Shown here: piece by piece, positions 23,259 to 33,723 of the stretch | How the letters are laid out: each line of letters begins with the position of its first letter | Position numbering within the stretch: position 1 is the first letter of the stretch | NCBI GenBank assembly: GCA_963556255.1 | Contig: OY744613.1 | Span: forward strand, 47,740,546 to 47,804,545 | From: Allolobophora icterica | Lineage: Eukaryota; Annelida; Clitellata; Crassiclitellata; Lumbricidae | DNA: 64,000 nt | Direction: 5' to 3' | Program-made: the position numbers and the translations under genes | Notes under the pieces: generated by a model | What the model saw: only the letters and a program-made list of their open reading frames with translations | Databases searched by the model: none | Told to the model about the DNA's origin: nothing

Positions 23259-24605
23259 TATTCATCATCATCATCAGTTTCTGACGCCAGCCATTTGGCG
23301 GCGATGGGTACGAATAAATGATCTCCATTGTTTTCGGTCATTTGTCAAGTCAATTTCCCCCCTCAATGTTAGTCCAAGTGATGTTATATCCTCAGTTATC
23401 TTATCTATCCAGCGTAGTCATGGTCTGCCTTTGTGTCTTTTCCCTTCGAATCTTGCATGTAGTGCACTGTGTGGGATTCTGTCAACTGACATTCTCTCTA
23501 CATGTCCAAACCATCGGAGTCTTCGTTGAACAACTTTGTCTAGCAGAGTTGTTTTGATGCCTAATGATTGTCTTGTGTCATCATTTCTTATTTTCTGCAG
23601 TCTTGAAATCCCTGCGATCTTCCTCAGCCAGTTCATTTCTGCTGTAAGAATTCGTCTTTCATCTTCTTTTCGCATTGTCCAACATTCCGATCCATACAGG
23701 AAAATGGGTTGTATCATTGTCTCGTATATTTTTGTCTTGGTTTTCTTTGTAAATTCTTTGCTCCTCCATATCCTGTTCATCATTCCAAATGCTTGTGACG
23801 CGCGTCCAATTCATCTTTGTATATCTTTTTCATTGCTGCCATCAGCGTTTATTAGCCCTCCGAGATAGACGAATTGTTCTACTTGTTCAATAGCCGCTCC
23901 TTGGATTGTGATATTTATTGGTGTCTCTTTGGTCTTTTCAATCACCATTGTTTTAGTTTTCTCTGCGTTGATCATTAGGCCAAATCTTCTACTGCTTTCG
24001 TCAATCTGTGTCGTAATATCCTGTAGTTCTGGCTCGCTTCTAGTGAGTAGGCCAATGTCGTCAGCAAATCGGAGATTATTCACCAGCTCTCCATTTATCT
24101 TTATTCCTGCCTCGGTATTGTTAAGGCTGAGTGACATTACTGCTTCTAACACTAGGTTAAATAAGTATGGGGATAAGATGCATTCTTGTCGTACTCCAGT
24201 TTTCGTGTGAAAGTATTCTGTGATCTTTTTATCCACTTTTATGGCACTTGGTGATTTTCGATATATCACTTGTACAAGTTTGATCAGTTGCTCTGGTATT
24301 CCTGCGTTTTGCATCGCTCTCCACATTCCATCATGCCATACACTGTCGAATGCTTGTTTGAAGTCTATGAAGTTGATGATGACTTTCTGGTTGTGTTCTA
24401 TGTTTTTTTCAAGTATCTGTCTCATTGTGAATAGTTGATCAATCGTGCTTCTTCCTGGTCTGAACCCGGCTTGTTCTTCTCCAAGTGCTCTTTCAACATA
24501 TTGTTTCATTCTGTTTTGTATCATTTTGGTGAAGACTTTTTCCTGAAATGCTCTGTAAGCTGATGCCCCTGTAGTTTTTTCAGTCTTGTAGATCTCATTT
24601 TCTTT
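23259..24605 (-). mobile_element. RTE-like LINE fragment with (TGA)n tail
   Basis: On the minus strand: EEQAGFRPGRSTIDQLFTM, FIDFKQAFDSVWHDGMWRAM, VRQECILSPYLFNL (the usual QGC is changed to QEC), LRFADDIGLLTRSEPEL with the catalytic FADD, then after a frame change YGSECWTM and RRLRWFGHVERM. The 3' tail is CATCATCATCATC on the plus strand at 23261-23276, directly beside a gene B exon. The endonuclease region is absent. Confidence 0.88.
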
Positions 24606-26119
24606 GACTATTAAGCTTTGCTAAATAAACACTATGGTTTTATTTATAATTTATTTGTAGGTAACAGTGTAGTTCTTCAACGTGTAGGCCTAGCGCATGA
24701 TTAAACACTCGAAAATGAATAGGCAGCAGATAAGCAAATGTGTGATAATATGATTTAAATTTCTTAGCACAGATTTTGTTGCGACGTGACAATAACAGGG
24801 CACAGCATCGATACCTTTGTAGTCAAAATTAGACATTACACTCTGTGACTAGGACTGAAAAAACGCAGGAAATATGCACATAAGATAAATATTGAGCATA
24901 AACAGTCAATTAGTTGCATTCGAACAACAAGTGCTATCTTTTAAACATTTGTTTTTGTAAGCGCATTAATATAAAACTATAATTTTATTTATAGCGCGAA
25001 TTCAAGGATATTTATTGCTCATGAATATGTGGCAACGATTAGACAGTGTAGCTGATTTGAAGGCCAAAGTAATGTGAAATTTAAAATGCTGTGCTTTTTG
25101 AAGCACTGTCATCCACGAATCAGCTTTAGATGAAAACATGAGCGATTATTTCAAGCTGATGTCTTACCACCTTTGAGATAGTTACAGAGGCGTTATACAA
25201 ATAGCTAGATACATGCATATACACGACAGATAGGCAGTGAGCATGTGAGGTTCTCAGTGTCTTGATGCATGCATACATATGCATATGTATCTGAAGCCTA
25301 GCGATAAATAGTTAAATTTGTTTAGATAGGCCTGTACTGTTTGTCTTCAACCTTATCAAATATTTATTCAGCCTTTAAAAGAGCGACTTTGGTGACGACC
25401 TTCACGTATTGTGTTTTATGGCAGATTTAAAGAAAACTGTACAATTCCGTTTAAATTATCGAGTTTTTAGATTCTACACATTTAATAAATGCTAGAAATT
25501 AAAGACAGAGTGCTGTCGTGGAAATGCCTAAATTTTATGCATCATGGGTAAAACTTCTTTTCTCCTGACAATTTTGTGAGGGTCATTTTAAAGATTTTAT
25601 CAGTTTGTACTTCGTCTACATTGAAACACTAAATCTGTTGCTTAGGAAAACCTAACTAATAAACAGCATTTGCCTTTACAGGGTGTCGACTTATACACGT
25701 GAACATTCTACTCCTTTGTTCTATAAACTCAGAACAATTGATAAGCATAGCTTTATCAGTTGAAAGTAGCACTTAATTCGGCGTTTCGATTGTGTCGCAT
25801 CTTGAGGTTTCGTTATGGTTTGCTGGTCAGTGTAGATCTAGGTGGCCCAACAGGTAATGAATTTGTATCATAGTGGCAACATATTTCCATCGGCTTTCGG
25901 CTTAGGCTTTTTCTGGTTTGAATGTCCGGGTTTCAGCAAACGCCATAATTGCCTTTTGTCGTTTCGGTCATTAATAGTTGATGTGTATGTTGGCTCCTCC
26001 TGATGTCCTACAACGCCGAATATTTGTGAATGTCTTGCTTAGTTTGAGACTTCTCCTGCCAATCTCTTAAAACCTTCCAGAAGATCTTGAATCTATGATG
26101 TTAAGCGTTTGAAAGTAGG
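24606..26119. other. Intron of gene B, no gene seen
   Basis: AT-rich sequence without convincing ORFs or repeats. Confidence 0.5.
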
Positions 26120-26940
26120 TCAGATATATTGTATTTTATTATATTCTATTCTAATATCTCAAAAGAGCTTCTAGCTTCATGGACTATTCAGAAGTGCTCC
26201 CATTGCGAGAGACCCGAGATAAAAAGCAGGTTATAACAGAAAGAAACACTACCAGAGAGAATGGAGGAGCGAACAGATCAGCAGATCGTCCATTCCAGAT
26301 CAGGAACAATGGAAACAAAGGATGTGGATTAGGGCATTGTAGTTTGGACACGGAAAACCAGAAGGTCAAGGCGGTCCGAGGAACGAAGAGGGCGGAGTGA
26401 AGCAGCAGAATGGGGCCGAATAATAAGTCACTTGAATACTTGGAAGCAAGACCACGTTGAGCTTAGACACAAAAATACGGACTTTGAATCGAATACGGGC
26501 AGAGAGAGGGAGCCAATAAAGTTGCTCAACCATGAACATGGAGATATATTTGAAGTTGCATTACGAAAACAGCACGTAATGCAAGGGAACCGGGAAAGAC
26601 GGGCAATCAGTCCAGCAACAGCATCGAGTACCCTCTGGATAGGAGAGTCAGACCTTGGGAAGACCAGTATGAACAGAATTACAGAAGTCAATTCGAGAAC
26701 AGACAAATGCATGAACAATTGAGGTGAATGTCGAGATGAAACAGAACGACTGATAGTCCTGAAACGCCTTAGATGGAAGTAGGCCTACAAGGAGCGGGTA
26801 AGATAGGAAACGTACTTAGTAAGAGGGATATCTAGATCACCTACACTGGAAGAGAAAGTGAAAATCTGGAACCTTTAGATACCAGAGCAAATTCAACCTT
26901 ATGGGGTTACTGAGGGGCACCAAACCCAATAACTTGGGTA
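26120..26940 (-). mobile_element. CR1/L2-like LINE 3' fragment, target of the Polinton
   Basis: It aligns by eye with 13040-14230: AAGTGCTCCCATTGCGAGAGACC near the 3' end, and TCTAGATCACC...GAGAAAGTGAAAA...GGAACCTTTAGA, matching TCCTAGATCGCG...GAGAAAGTGAAAAGCGGAAACCTTTGAGA. The tail TTGTATTTTATTATATTCTATTC is a worn (TATTG)n. The Polinton starts where this fragment ends. Confidence 0.75.
26935..26940. repeat. Polinton target site duplication, left
   Basis: TGGGTA directly before the AG end of the element; repeated at 47453-47458. Confidence 0.93.
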
Positions 26941-27260
26941 AGTAGATTGGATACGGGGCTTTGAGATCATGCGCTACAAAAAGCTGCTTGATATAAAGAC
27001 TGCCTCTACAGAAAAAGGGTCCACAGAGGCCTACAGGACCCACAGACCCTTATCAACGATCGGTTTCCAAGCAGTGTCTGTGGCTATCATGGCTTAGAAG
27101 TCTCTTGAATCGTGGTGTTAAGTGGGTCTTTGAAATCGGGCTCAATGGAAGTGATTTAAAACAAAAGACCGTCTCTAAGCCGATTCGGTCAAAGCCAAAA
27201 AAGGGTCGTGAATTGCCTTAACACATCAAACCGCGAAAGTGTCGTTTGCAGCCGGCCGAG
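26941..27260 (+). repeat. Polinton left terminal inverted repeat
   Basis: Starts AGTAGATTGGATACGGGG and is the reverse complement of 47133-47452, ending at GCCGGCCGAG. Confidence 0.95.
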
Positions 27261-27388
27261 ACCCTCCCACGAGGCCGGCTCAAACTCGTGTGTGTGTGTG
27301 GTGGTAAACATTGTAGCCCACTAATCGTACGGCGGTGGTGCGCTAGGAATTACAGACTCACTACTCCAACCACCAAGGATTAAAATTT

Positions 27389-27994
27389 TTATATCGCGGT
27401 TCGCGGAGAAGACCCAACGCTGGTTAGTTTCTTGATTAGTTCTGCCACCATCTGGTCTTTGCTTTGACTCGGCAACTCTTTTTTTCCATTCTTGCTTTGT
27501 ATATCACGTTTCATCGTTCTATATTTCTCCTCCTCTCCCAGAATAAGCTTATACTCTTCATCGCTAATAGCCGTGTCCTCCAACACCTTAGAAATATGAT
27601 CATGAACAGTGTTTAGTTTACTTTCAGCCAAAATACAAATTTCGTCGTGTTTTGAAGCTTTAGCAACAAAACTTCTACTAATAACATTTCCAATAATATC
27701 CAGAAAACTCGTCGCTATGGCTAAACTCTCTAGAACAATACCAGGAATAAAACCAATACCAGTGGCTAGCATAGCTGCCCCACCCACCCCAGTTCCAAGA
27801 CTGACCATGGCAAGGCCGGCCGAGGCCCCATTAGCCACATCTACAACCCTCTTATACTTTTTACACAGTTGTCCCCGACTTATCGCCTCAGACCTCAGGA
27901 ATGCTTCTATTTCGCCAATCTTCTGCAGACGAAACGTCTGCGACGTCGTGTCTGACAAAATTGTTGACTCCGTAAGCGTTGGGTACAAAGACAT
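27389..27994 (-). CDS. Polinton-associated two-helix membrane protein, unknown function
   Basis: 201 residues, ATG at 27994. An N-terminal helical region with SRGQLCKKYKRVVDVANG is followed by a long Gly/Ala/Ile-rich hydrophobic hairpin (residues about 55-110: GASAGLAMVSLGTGVGGAAM, then GIGFIPGIVLESLAIATSFL). A charged C-terminal helix follows (SKHDEICILAESKLNTV, SDEEYKLILGEEEKYR). I recognise this family as a frequent passenger of Polintons in cnidarians and other invertebrates; its role is unknown. Two membrane helices make a membrane or pore-like role possible, which is inference. It is the last gene before the left TIR and lies 6 bp from the next gene. Confidence 0.75.
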   Translation of the reverse strand: MSLYPTLTESTILSDTTSQTFRLQKIGEIEAFLRSEAISRGQLCKKYKRVVDVANGASAGLAMVSLGTGVGGAAMLATGIGFIPGIVLESLAIATSFLDIIGNVISRSFVAKASKHDEICILAESKLNTVHDHISKVLEDTAISDEEYKLILGEEEKYRTMKRDIQSKNGKKELPSQSKDQMVAELIKKLTSVGSSPRTAI

Positions 27995-27999
27995 GGTTT

Positions 28000-28545
28000 T
28001 TATAGTTGCTCTATCAGTAACGTTATGTTTAAGTCGATAGATGAAGTACTTTCAGCGCCTCTCTTTTTGCCTTCAATTCTGAAACTCGTTTGTCCTGGAA
28101 TGAATATTGCTCTAGCTGCATCAAATTGTCCACTTAGAATGTCGACTGTACGATCAATGCTACCCGCGACTGTTATAACGCGAACTGACGCATCACCGGT
28201 ACTAACACCAAACATTGTAAGCCCCCAGAATCCGCGGTCTAATGAGACCGTCTCATTATTAGTTTGCAACGTAATACATGGATAACGTGCCGCGGTCAAT
28301 GGAAGCGTTTGCCACGAACTTAGAGTCACAGTTTTGGTCGCTGTGTAAATATCGCGGCTGTGGTAATCATCCGACACGAAATCGATGTGAATTTGGGGAA
28401 CCGCGTCTAACATATCTGCGGTGGGCTTAGGGATAGTATATCCCCAGTTGGTAAGGCCAACCAAATCATCGAGGCTGTACTTGTGCATATTTGTTTCTCC
28501 TTTTTGCCGGAGATAACCACGAATCTTGTAGTGTGAGTCGGCCAT
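28000..28545 (-). CDS. Polinton protein of unknown function
   Basis: 181 residues, ATG at 28545, intact. Predicted mostly beta (alternating hydrophobics in RVITVAGSIDRTVDILSG and SSIDLNITLLIEQL) with no signal peptide or membrane segment. I do not recognise it. It lies just 3' of the fibre-like gene in the same orientation, so it could be a virion accessory such as a fibre chaperone or a small jelly-roll protein; that is a guess from position only. Confidence 0.6.
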   Translation of the reverse strand: MADSHYKIRGYLRQKGETNMHKYSLDDLVGLTNWGYTIPKPTADMLDAVPQIHIDFVSDDYHSRDIYTATKTVTLSSWQTLPLTAARYPCITLQTNNETVSLDRGFWGLTMFGVSTGDASVRVITVAGSIDRTVDILSGQFDAARAIFIPGQTSFRIEGKKRGAESTSSIDLNITLLIEQL

Positions 28546-28570
28546 TATTAAGTCTTATGTGTCTCCAACT

Positions 28571-29042
28571 TTAACCTTTTTTGACCCAACGTTCCCAAAG
28601 TGGAACACCTTATTAAAAGATCTTGGGGGACGGTGAAACAGACTATAAGTCATCTCATAAATATTCATTGGCTTGATCGACGATGGAGGAGTGTTTATTT
28701 ACTTTGATTTCGAGTCTGGTTTGGTAAATTATAATTATAATTTAGGTGCAAATTAGACAAAATTTGACGTTTTTAGTTCTAAATATTGAAAATAACTGTA
28801 CATTACAAGCACGTGACAATTAATTGTTTTTATTGTAAATTTTGAATAAACTGTGTTTATTGTGCCTGTGTATGGTCAAATATTTCAGTGATAATGCTTT
28901 ATGCATGAGCAACGTAGCTGATTTTATATGTGTTCCACTTTGGGAACGTTGGGTCACTGTCCTTATACGTAGGCCTACCACTATTTTACGTTGATACTGA
29001 AAATTGCCTTTGTAACTCCACAAATAGGCTACATTGATTACA

Positions 29043-29134
<92 letters not shown>

Positions 29135-30416
29135 TATTATGTTAGCCTACCGGTTGGTTTTCCGAAACAAATTAGAGGTTTGTACAAATATTTTTGTGAG
29201 GTGAGTAGGACTATACAATTTATTATGGTCCCTAGAGGTGAGTACATGTTGTATACCCGCATATACCCTCGACTACAGCGCTGGTTATAATTATCATTGT
29301 AATAAAATCTATTTATGGTATCATCAGGACGTATAGTTAGGTGCAGCTTGGATGGGCCCGCCGTTTCTCGACTCCGGGCAGCCCCGACATGGTGCCCTGC
29401 TCTGCGACTGCATTGAAACACTGAAATGTTATCGACATGCTCTGGAAGAGGAAGTCTGTCTCGCGGGCGTCGGCAGGGGCTCACGTCAACCGAAGGCCGA
29501 TTTCAGAAACGAAGGCGAGACCATTTCCATTAATGGGACCCAGTGTCTCCACGGCGATCAGCATGAAGGTGTATCATCTGGGGTTATGAATATGTTGTGT
29601 GCTTCCTTGTAGCCGCCCTCTCCGATGACCCTCTGGCCGCCACCGCTGTCTCAGAGGGATATGATGCAGCCACCGTATCTACCACGGTCGCGTCCCATGT
29701 AAGAGGGCTTCTGCCACTCCAAGGGATTAGAGTCTCTTCCCTTCGGACCTGGTCATGCCCGACGGCTCCCTGATCGCCGGGTACCCACTGCATTTAGATT
29801 TCGGTGAATAAGATCGTTGATGGCGCTGTGGCTGGTCTGTCGACCGAAGCCCAGCGAACACGAGAAGTCGTGCGAGACCTGTGTTTCGACGCGATGTGGT
29901 TTGTGGTCTTCTGAAGGGTGTGCCGCGTCAACGACTGAGCGGTCGGACAGCACCGGTGCTTGCGCTGCTCCGACTGAACCATGTCACTGAGTCCACAACA
30001 CAAGGTAGATGCGGCTACTGCCGCAGCAACACTAGGAAGAAGTACGAAAATGCGAAAAGCTTCTCCACGAATTCTGCTTTGAAACATACCATACCAAGGA
30101 ACACAGTCGACTTGGCAGTGTCTAATTCTACTGAAACTGTTTTAGTTAAATGAAATATTAATTTTTTTGAATCATAACTTTTGGACATTGCATATCTGCA
30201 TTATTTTGAAAAAGTTACAGTTTTACTAATGCATGGTGGTTATGATAGTCAAAGTGACCCAACGTTCCACTTTGGGAACATATGCAAAATTCTGACATGA
30301 ACTGAAAATAATTTATTTTTGTTAATGATTGCCTTTATATAGGTTGTAAACTGCATCATAACTAAATTTGGAAGTGATTGCATAGCAATTTCAGTATCTG
30401 GGATGATAAAGGTTAA
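28571..30416. mobile_element. TTAA-flanked (piggyBac-type) insertion in the fibre gene
   Basis: TTAA at 28571-28574 and 30413-30416 bracket an insert that begins CCTTTT and ends AAAGG, as piggyBac-type elements create. Repeats of GACCCAACGTTCC and its inverse occur at 28583, 28931-28957 and 30252. A GC-rich core (29340-30090) ends with RCGYCRSNTRKKY on the plus strand, reminiscent of the Cys-rich tail of piggyBac transposases. No intact transposase. Discounting it brings the fibre frame to a stop just before the ATG of the next gene. Confidence 0.7.
29044..29140. repeat. (ATT)n microsatellite
   Basis: About 32 units inside the TTAA-flanked insertion. Confidence 0.97.
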
Positions 30417-32696
30417 AATATGTGTAGATCTGAAAGTGGGATATTCCAAAAGTACCTTGTGTTGGGCTGGTGGCCAAGACTGCCAACCTGACGGCTCTGA
30501 ATAGAATGTTAGCATTGAAGGTGAACTCTTGTGCAGAATTAGTCAAAGCGACAGTGGAGGTGATGAGATAATCATATCTAGTTGCTACATCGGTAGCATC
30601 GATAGGGGGTTTAATCCCATATAATTTCCAGGACGTGATACGTGGTGCAGTAGGACTAGATCCCCCAGCCAGACTAGCCTTCCATATTCGCACAGGCGTC
30701 GGGAATTCAATCTGTAACCAAGTCCCCATCCGTTCTCTCGAAGTGGACGCTGTCTTCCACTCACCTCTCACACCCGAGTTGAATGCCATATGAGGCGGGT
30801 TGGTGGGGATGGATTCGTTGGCTGAGGCAATGAAACCAGTTTCGGAAGAGTCTCTGGACAGTGGCGGAATATGACCTGTATGGTTAAGAAACTTGAGGTT
30901 ATTCACGTACTGTATTACAGCGGTCTCTCTACTGTCTGTATACCTTTTAGTAACAACGGCCTGTGTGTCAACATATAGTTTATTTGCCACGTTCAAAGGC
31001 TCCGTCGGTATTTTATTTAACTTTGTCATTTTGCCGGTTACGATCCTCGTCACCTGCCCAATGCTCGCCGCGTCGGTATTAGATGTTGAGGCCCCTGTGT
31101 AAAGCCCAGTCACCCTCTTGCCGCCCATAGCTAAATTTCCAGTCATTGCGTCGCCAACTTTAAGCACGCACGCGCTCTTGGCGATAACATCTTGCGCGTT
31201 GGCGTAAGTTTTAGCAGCTTCAGCTTTCTGGTCCGCGTACTCCCTGGTGGCGGCCGCCTTTTGATCTGTATATGTCCTGACTGCAGCATCTTGGAAATCA
31301 ACGTAACTCTTATTAGTTATGTGGAACGGTTCCTCGGGAGTCGTTTCTTTATTTGTAGTGGCATTGTTGATCAGGTGTTTGTTTATGTTTATATTCGTTT
31401 AATGAAACAACAGACATAACGCTGTAGGTGTACAAGGAAGTGAATTAAAATTGTTAATTGTTAATAATAGCTTAGTAAGAGTTAGAAAATAACATTCTAG
31501 ATATGAAGTTTCGAGAGTCTTTATCTGGTAGATTAAAATTGTGAGGACGATTTCTTAGGGAGTAAGGAGTAATATGGTTGGTTGGGAATAAACATCTAAT
31601 TGAGTGATTTTCATTGAGTAAAGCTGCTTTAAATAAGGCCATTTCGGCTTTGAGCACAAGCTCAGCTATGGAGGGAGAGATAGTTTGAACATATCCAAAT
31701 CGTTTGAGTTTGTTCAGGAATTGTTCAAGGCGCAATTTATCCTTGCCACTTATAAGGCCCCACCAGGCTGGAGAAGCATATAAGGTTCTAGATACGATTG
31801 TTGCATTAGTGATGAGATGTAGTGAGTCTTGAGATGCTCCATGATTTTTGATAGTTCTTAGTGCAAAAAAGGAGGAGGTTCCACTTTTTATCAGTTGATT
31901 GATGTGCTCAGTGACTGTTTCAAACTCGCAGCATCGCTATCGGATCCTGGAATCCCTATTGGAAGTCCAGTCACTCGGTGGCCACCCATAACTAAACTTC
32001 CAGTCATTACACTGCCAGATTTTAGCACACACGCGTTCTTGACGATAACATCTTGCTCGTTGACGTAAGTTTTAACAATAACGTCCTTTTCGTCTGCATA
32101 CTGCCTAACGGAATCTCTCAGCACCTCGTTCTTCTCGTCCGTGTACTGTTTGGCATCGATAAGCTTCTGGTCTGCATGCCTTTCGGCTGCGGCTGCCTTC
32201 TGGTCCGCGTACAGCCTGACGGCAGTGTCCAGCACAGTGTCCTTTTCGTCTGCGTAGCGTTTAACGAGACCAGTAACCTCGGAGCTTAAGCCGTCTGCAT
32301 ACAACTCGGCTTGGTGCGCCCGCTCTTTCGCGTACTCTGTTATTTGTTTCCAACTCGCAGCGTCGGACTCCCCCACCAATTCGTCCCATCCCTCGTCTTC
32401 ACTGTCAGATCCCGGAGTGTCCGTGGGCAAACCAGTCAATTTATGACCGCCCATTTTTAGAACGTCAGACATCGTTCCACCGGTGATTTGTAAGTTGTCC
32501 TGATCTACGATGTCTGCATAAGCCTTTGTCGCGGCGTCCGTTTCCATCGTGGGCGTTCCCACATTTGTCAGCCGAAAACCTCCAGCCGAAAGAATCCCCA
32601 GCATGGTATCACCCGCTTTGTGGACGAGTCCAGCGGCGCTTATCTGCCCCCTCCAAACCCACCTCCACCGTCTCTTCCAAATTTATCAACCGGCAT
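30417..32696 (-). pseudogene. Phage-tail-fibre-like gene with discoidin-like C-terminus, disrupted
   Basis: The likely start is the ATG at 32696 (MPVDKFGRDGGGGFGGG). A frame break in a G-run near 32640 leads into repeats of a unit with an MTG.L.MGG.RVTGLP signature and DAA[ST].K, separated by alanine-rich coiled-coil stretches (YADQKAAAAERHADQK, YTDEKNEVLRDSVRQYADEK). This is the layout of phage tail fibres (GDTMTGNLDMGG...DAATKKYV). The last about 130 residues resemble a discoidin/F5-8C carbohydrate-binding domain (GTWLQIEFPTPVRIWKASLA, RITSWKLYG, GTFGISHFQIYTY). The gene is also split by a LINE piece (31372-31893), and its tail by the TTAA element. Inferred role: trimeric attachment fibre, an analogue of adenovirus fibre. 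Confidence 0.75.
31372..31899 (-). mobile_element. LINE 3' fragment inserted in the fibre gene
   Basis: The minus strand encodes a LINE RT C-terminus (FPTNHITPYSLRNRPHNF, then LPDKDSRNFISRMLF) and ends with a TATAAACATAAACA tail. GTTGAT at 31366-31371 and 31894-31899 is the likely target duplication. Fibre coding sequence resumes in register on both sides. Confidence 0.82.
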
Positions 32697-32724
32697 TTTT
32701 TATACAAAAAAGGGTGACGGAAGT

Positions 32725-33099
32725 CTAACATAGGTCAAGAACGATATCTTCAAAATTCTTTCCAGCAGCGAGCTCTCTTAGAACGAGTAGACAGAGATGA
32801 CCACATACGACATCATCGGGCCCCTGTAGCTGAAATGTTTGAGTTCTTATGGAACGGTTTAAATATCGAGAAATTTCGAGAGGTGGATCCAGCCCATAAC
32901 TATCAAAATAGACGGCTGTAGGTCCATCTATCCAATAGGCGACCCAGTGAGTACCATCACCAGAACCGGAATCCAGATTAACAACTCCACACTCCTTCTC
33001 ACGAGCCACGGCGGGCAGACCATCTCGCATGAAAACACCGCGGAAATGCGGCAGCGCTCCGGCAACTTTCTCTATATCGAAGTTGCTCAGCGGTTTTAG
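32725..33099 (-). CDS. PRO: Adenain-like cysteine protease (PRO)
   Basis: The catalytic set of adenovirus/Polinton maturation proteases is visible: His in GDGTHWVAYW, acidic residue in YFDSYGLDPP, Gln in FQLQGPDD and nucleophile Cys in VVCGHLCLLVL. The conserved N-terminal part (LSNFDIEKVAG, PHFRGVFMRDGLP) begins at about 33099, but no ATG precedes it; the first in-frame ATG (33030) falls inside FRGVFM. The start may be lost, or expression may come from the overlapping upstream gene through its A7 run. Adenain cleaves capsid precursors during virion maturation. It directly follows the gene at 33096-33668. Confidence 0.88.
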   Translation of the reverse strand, partial: LKPLSNFDIEKVAGALPHFRGVFMRDGLPAVAREKECGVVNLDSGSGDGTHWVAYWIDGPTAVYFDSYGLDPPLEISRYLNRSIRTQTFQLQGPDDVVCGHLCLLVLRELAAGKNFEDIVLDLC

Positions 33100-33668
33100 T
33101 TTTTTTGTCCGATGTACAGGCCGGATCCTTTACACATTGAACAGCAACCACCATAAGTCTGGCGCCCGAGATATAAACCGGTCCCGCGGACCTGAGCTTC
33201 GAGTTCGCGATTGTGACGCGCGGCCTCTGCTAAAGCCGCGTCGTCGATCCGTTTTTTCTCGGCTTGGGCCGCATCGCTGGCCTGTTTCTTGCGCAGAGCC
33301 TCTGCATCGCTGGCCTGTTTGTTGTGCACGGCCTTTTCCACCTCGGCGGCCCCTCCAGCCGCGGCACCCACCGCGGTTAACCCGCCAAAAATCAGCGGGA
33401 GGAGAGCCAGTAGTGGAAGAAATCCGCCCGATTTTGTCATCTTTTTCAATTGCGTTTTGGTGAATCTCAGCTCCATGCCAACGCCTTCTGAAATCTTCTT
33501 CACTATTCGGGCGGCTTGAACTTTTGTAAGCGCGAGCTTATCGCCTCCACGAAGCTGGCCATGAGCGAGTCGGATCGTGGCACCAGTGCCAGCGCGCGCA
33601 GCTTTAGCTAATGTTTGCTTTTGCCCTTCGGTCAGTGAAAGGCCGAACGCAACGTATTCAGTTTTCAT
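33096..33668 (-). CDS. Conserved Polinton small structural protein, pX/pVI-like candidate
   Basis: 190 residues, ATG at 33668. The N-terminal half has repeated short beta/helix units (LSLTEGQKQTLAKAARAGTG, LTKVQAARIVKKISEGVG, FTKTQLKKMTKSGG), then the hydrophobic segment FLPLLALLPLIFGGLTAVGA (residues about 82-101), an Ala/Lys/Arg-rich coiled coil with a repeated KQASDA unit, and two copies of a GLY(L/I)G motif near the end (GTGLYLG, GSGLYIG). This is a regular Polinton/adintovirus family. Similarity to adenovirus membrane-active or core proteins (pVI, pX) has been proposed for adintoviruses; here that rests on layout only. It lies between the capsid gene and PRO. Confidence 0.75.
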   Translation of the reverse strand: MKTEYVAFGLSLTEGQKQTLAKAARAGTGATIRLAHGQLRGGDKLALTKVQAARIVKKISEGVGMELRFTKTQLKKMTKSGGFLPLLALLPLIFGGLTAVGAAAGGAAEVEKAVHNKQASDAEALRKKQASDAAQAEKKRIDDAALAEAARHNRELEAQVRGTGLYLGRQTYGGCCSMCKGSGLYIGQKN

Positions 33669-33723
33669 TTTTGCAAAAAATATATCTAGAAGAGGGCCAT
33701 TTTTCTAAATGTGATTATGGGAA

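Noticed and set aside
28991..29290. Frame with a poly-tyrosine run
   Set aside because: It reads through the (ATT)n microsatellite.
29340..30090. GC-rich block as a possible host exon set
   Set aside because: No splice sites or family match; it lies inside the TTAA-flanked insertion and is more simply a decayed transposon core.
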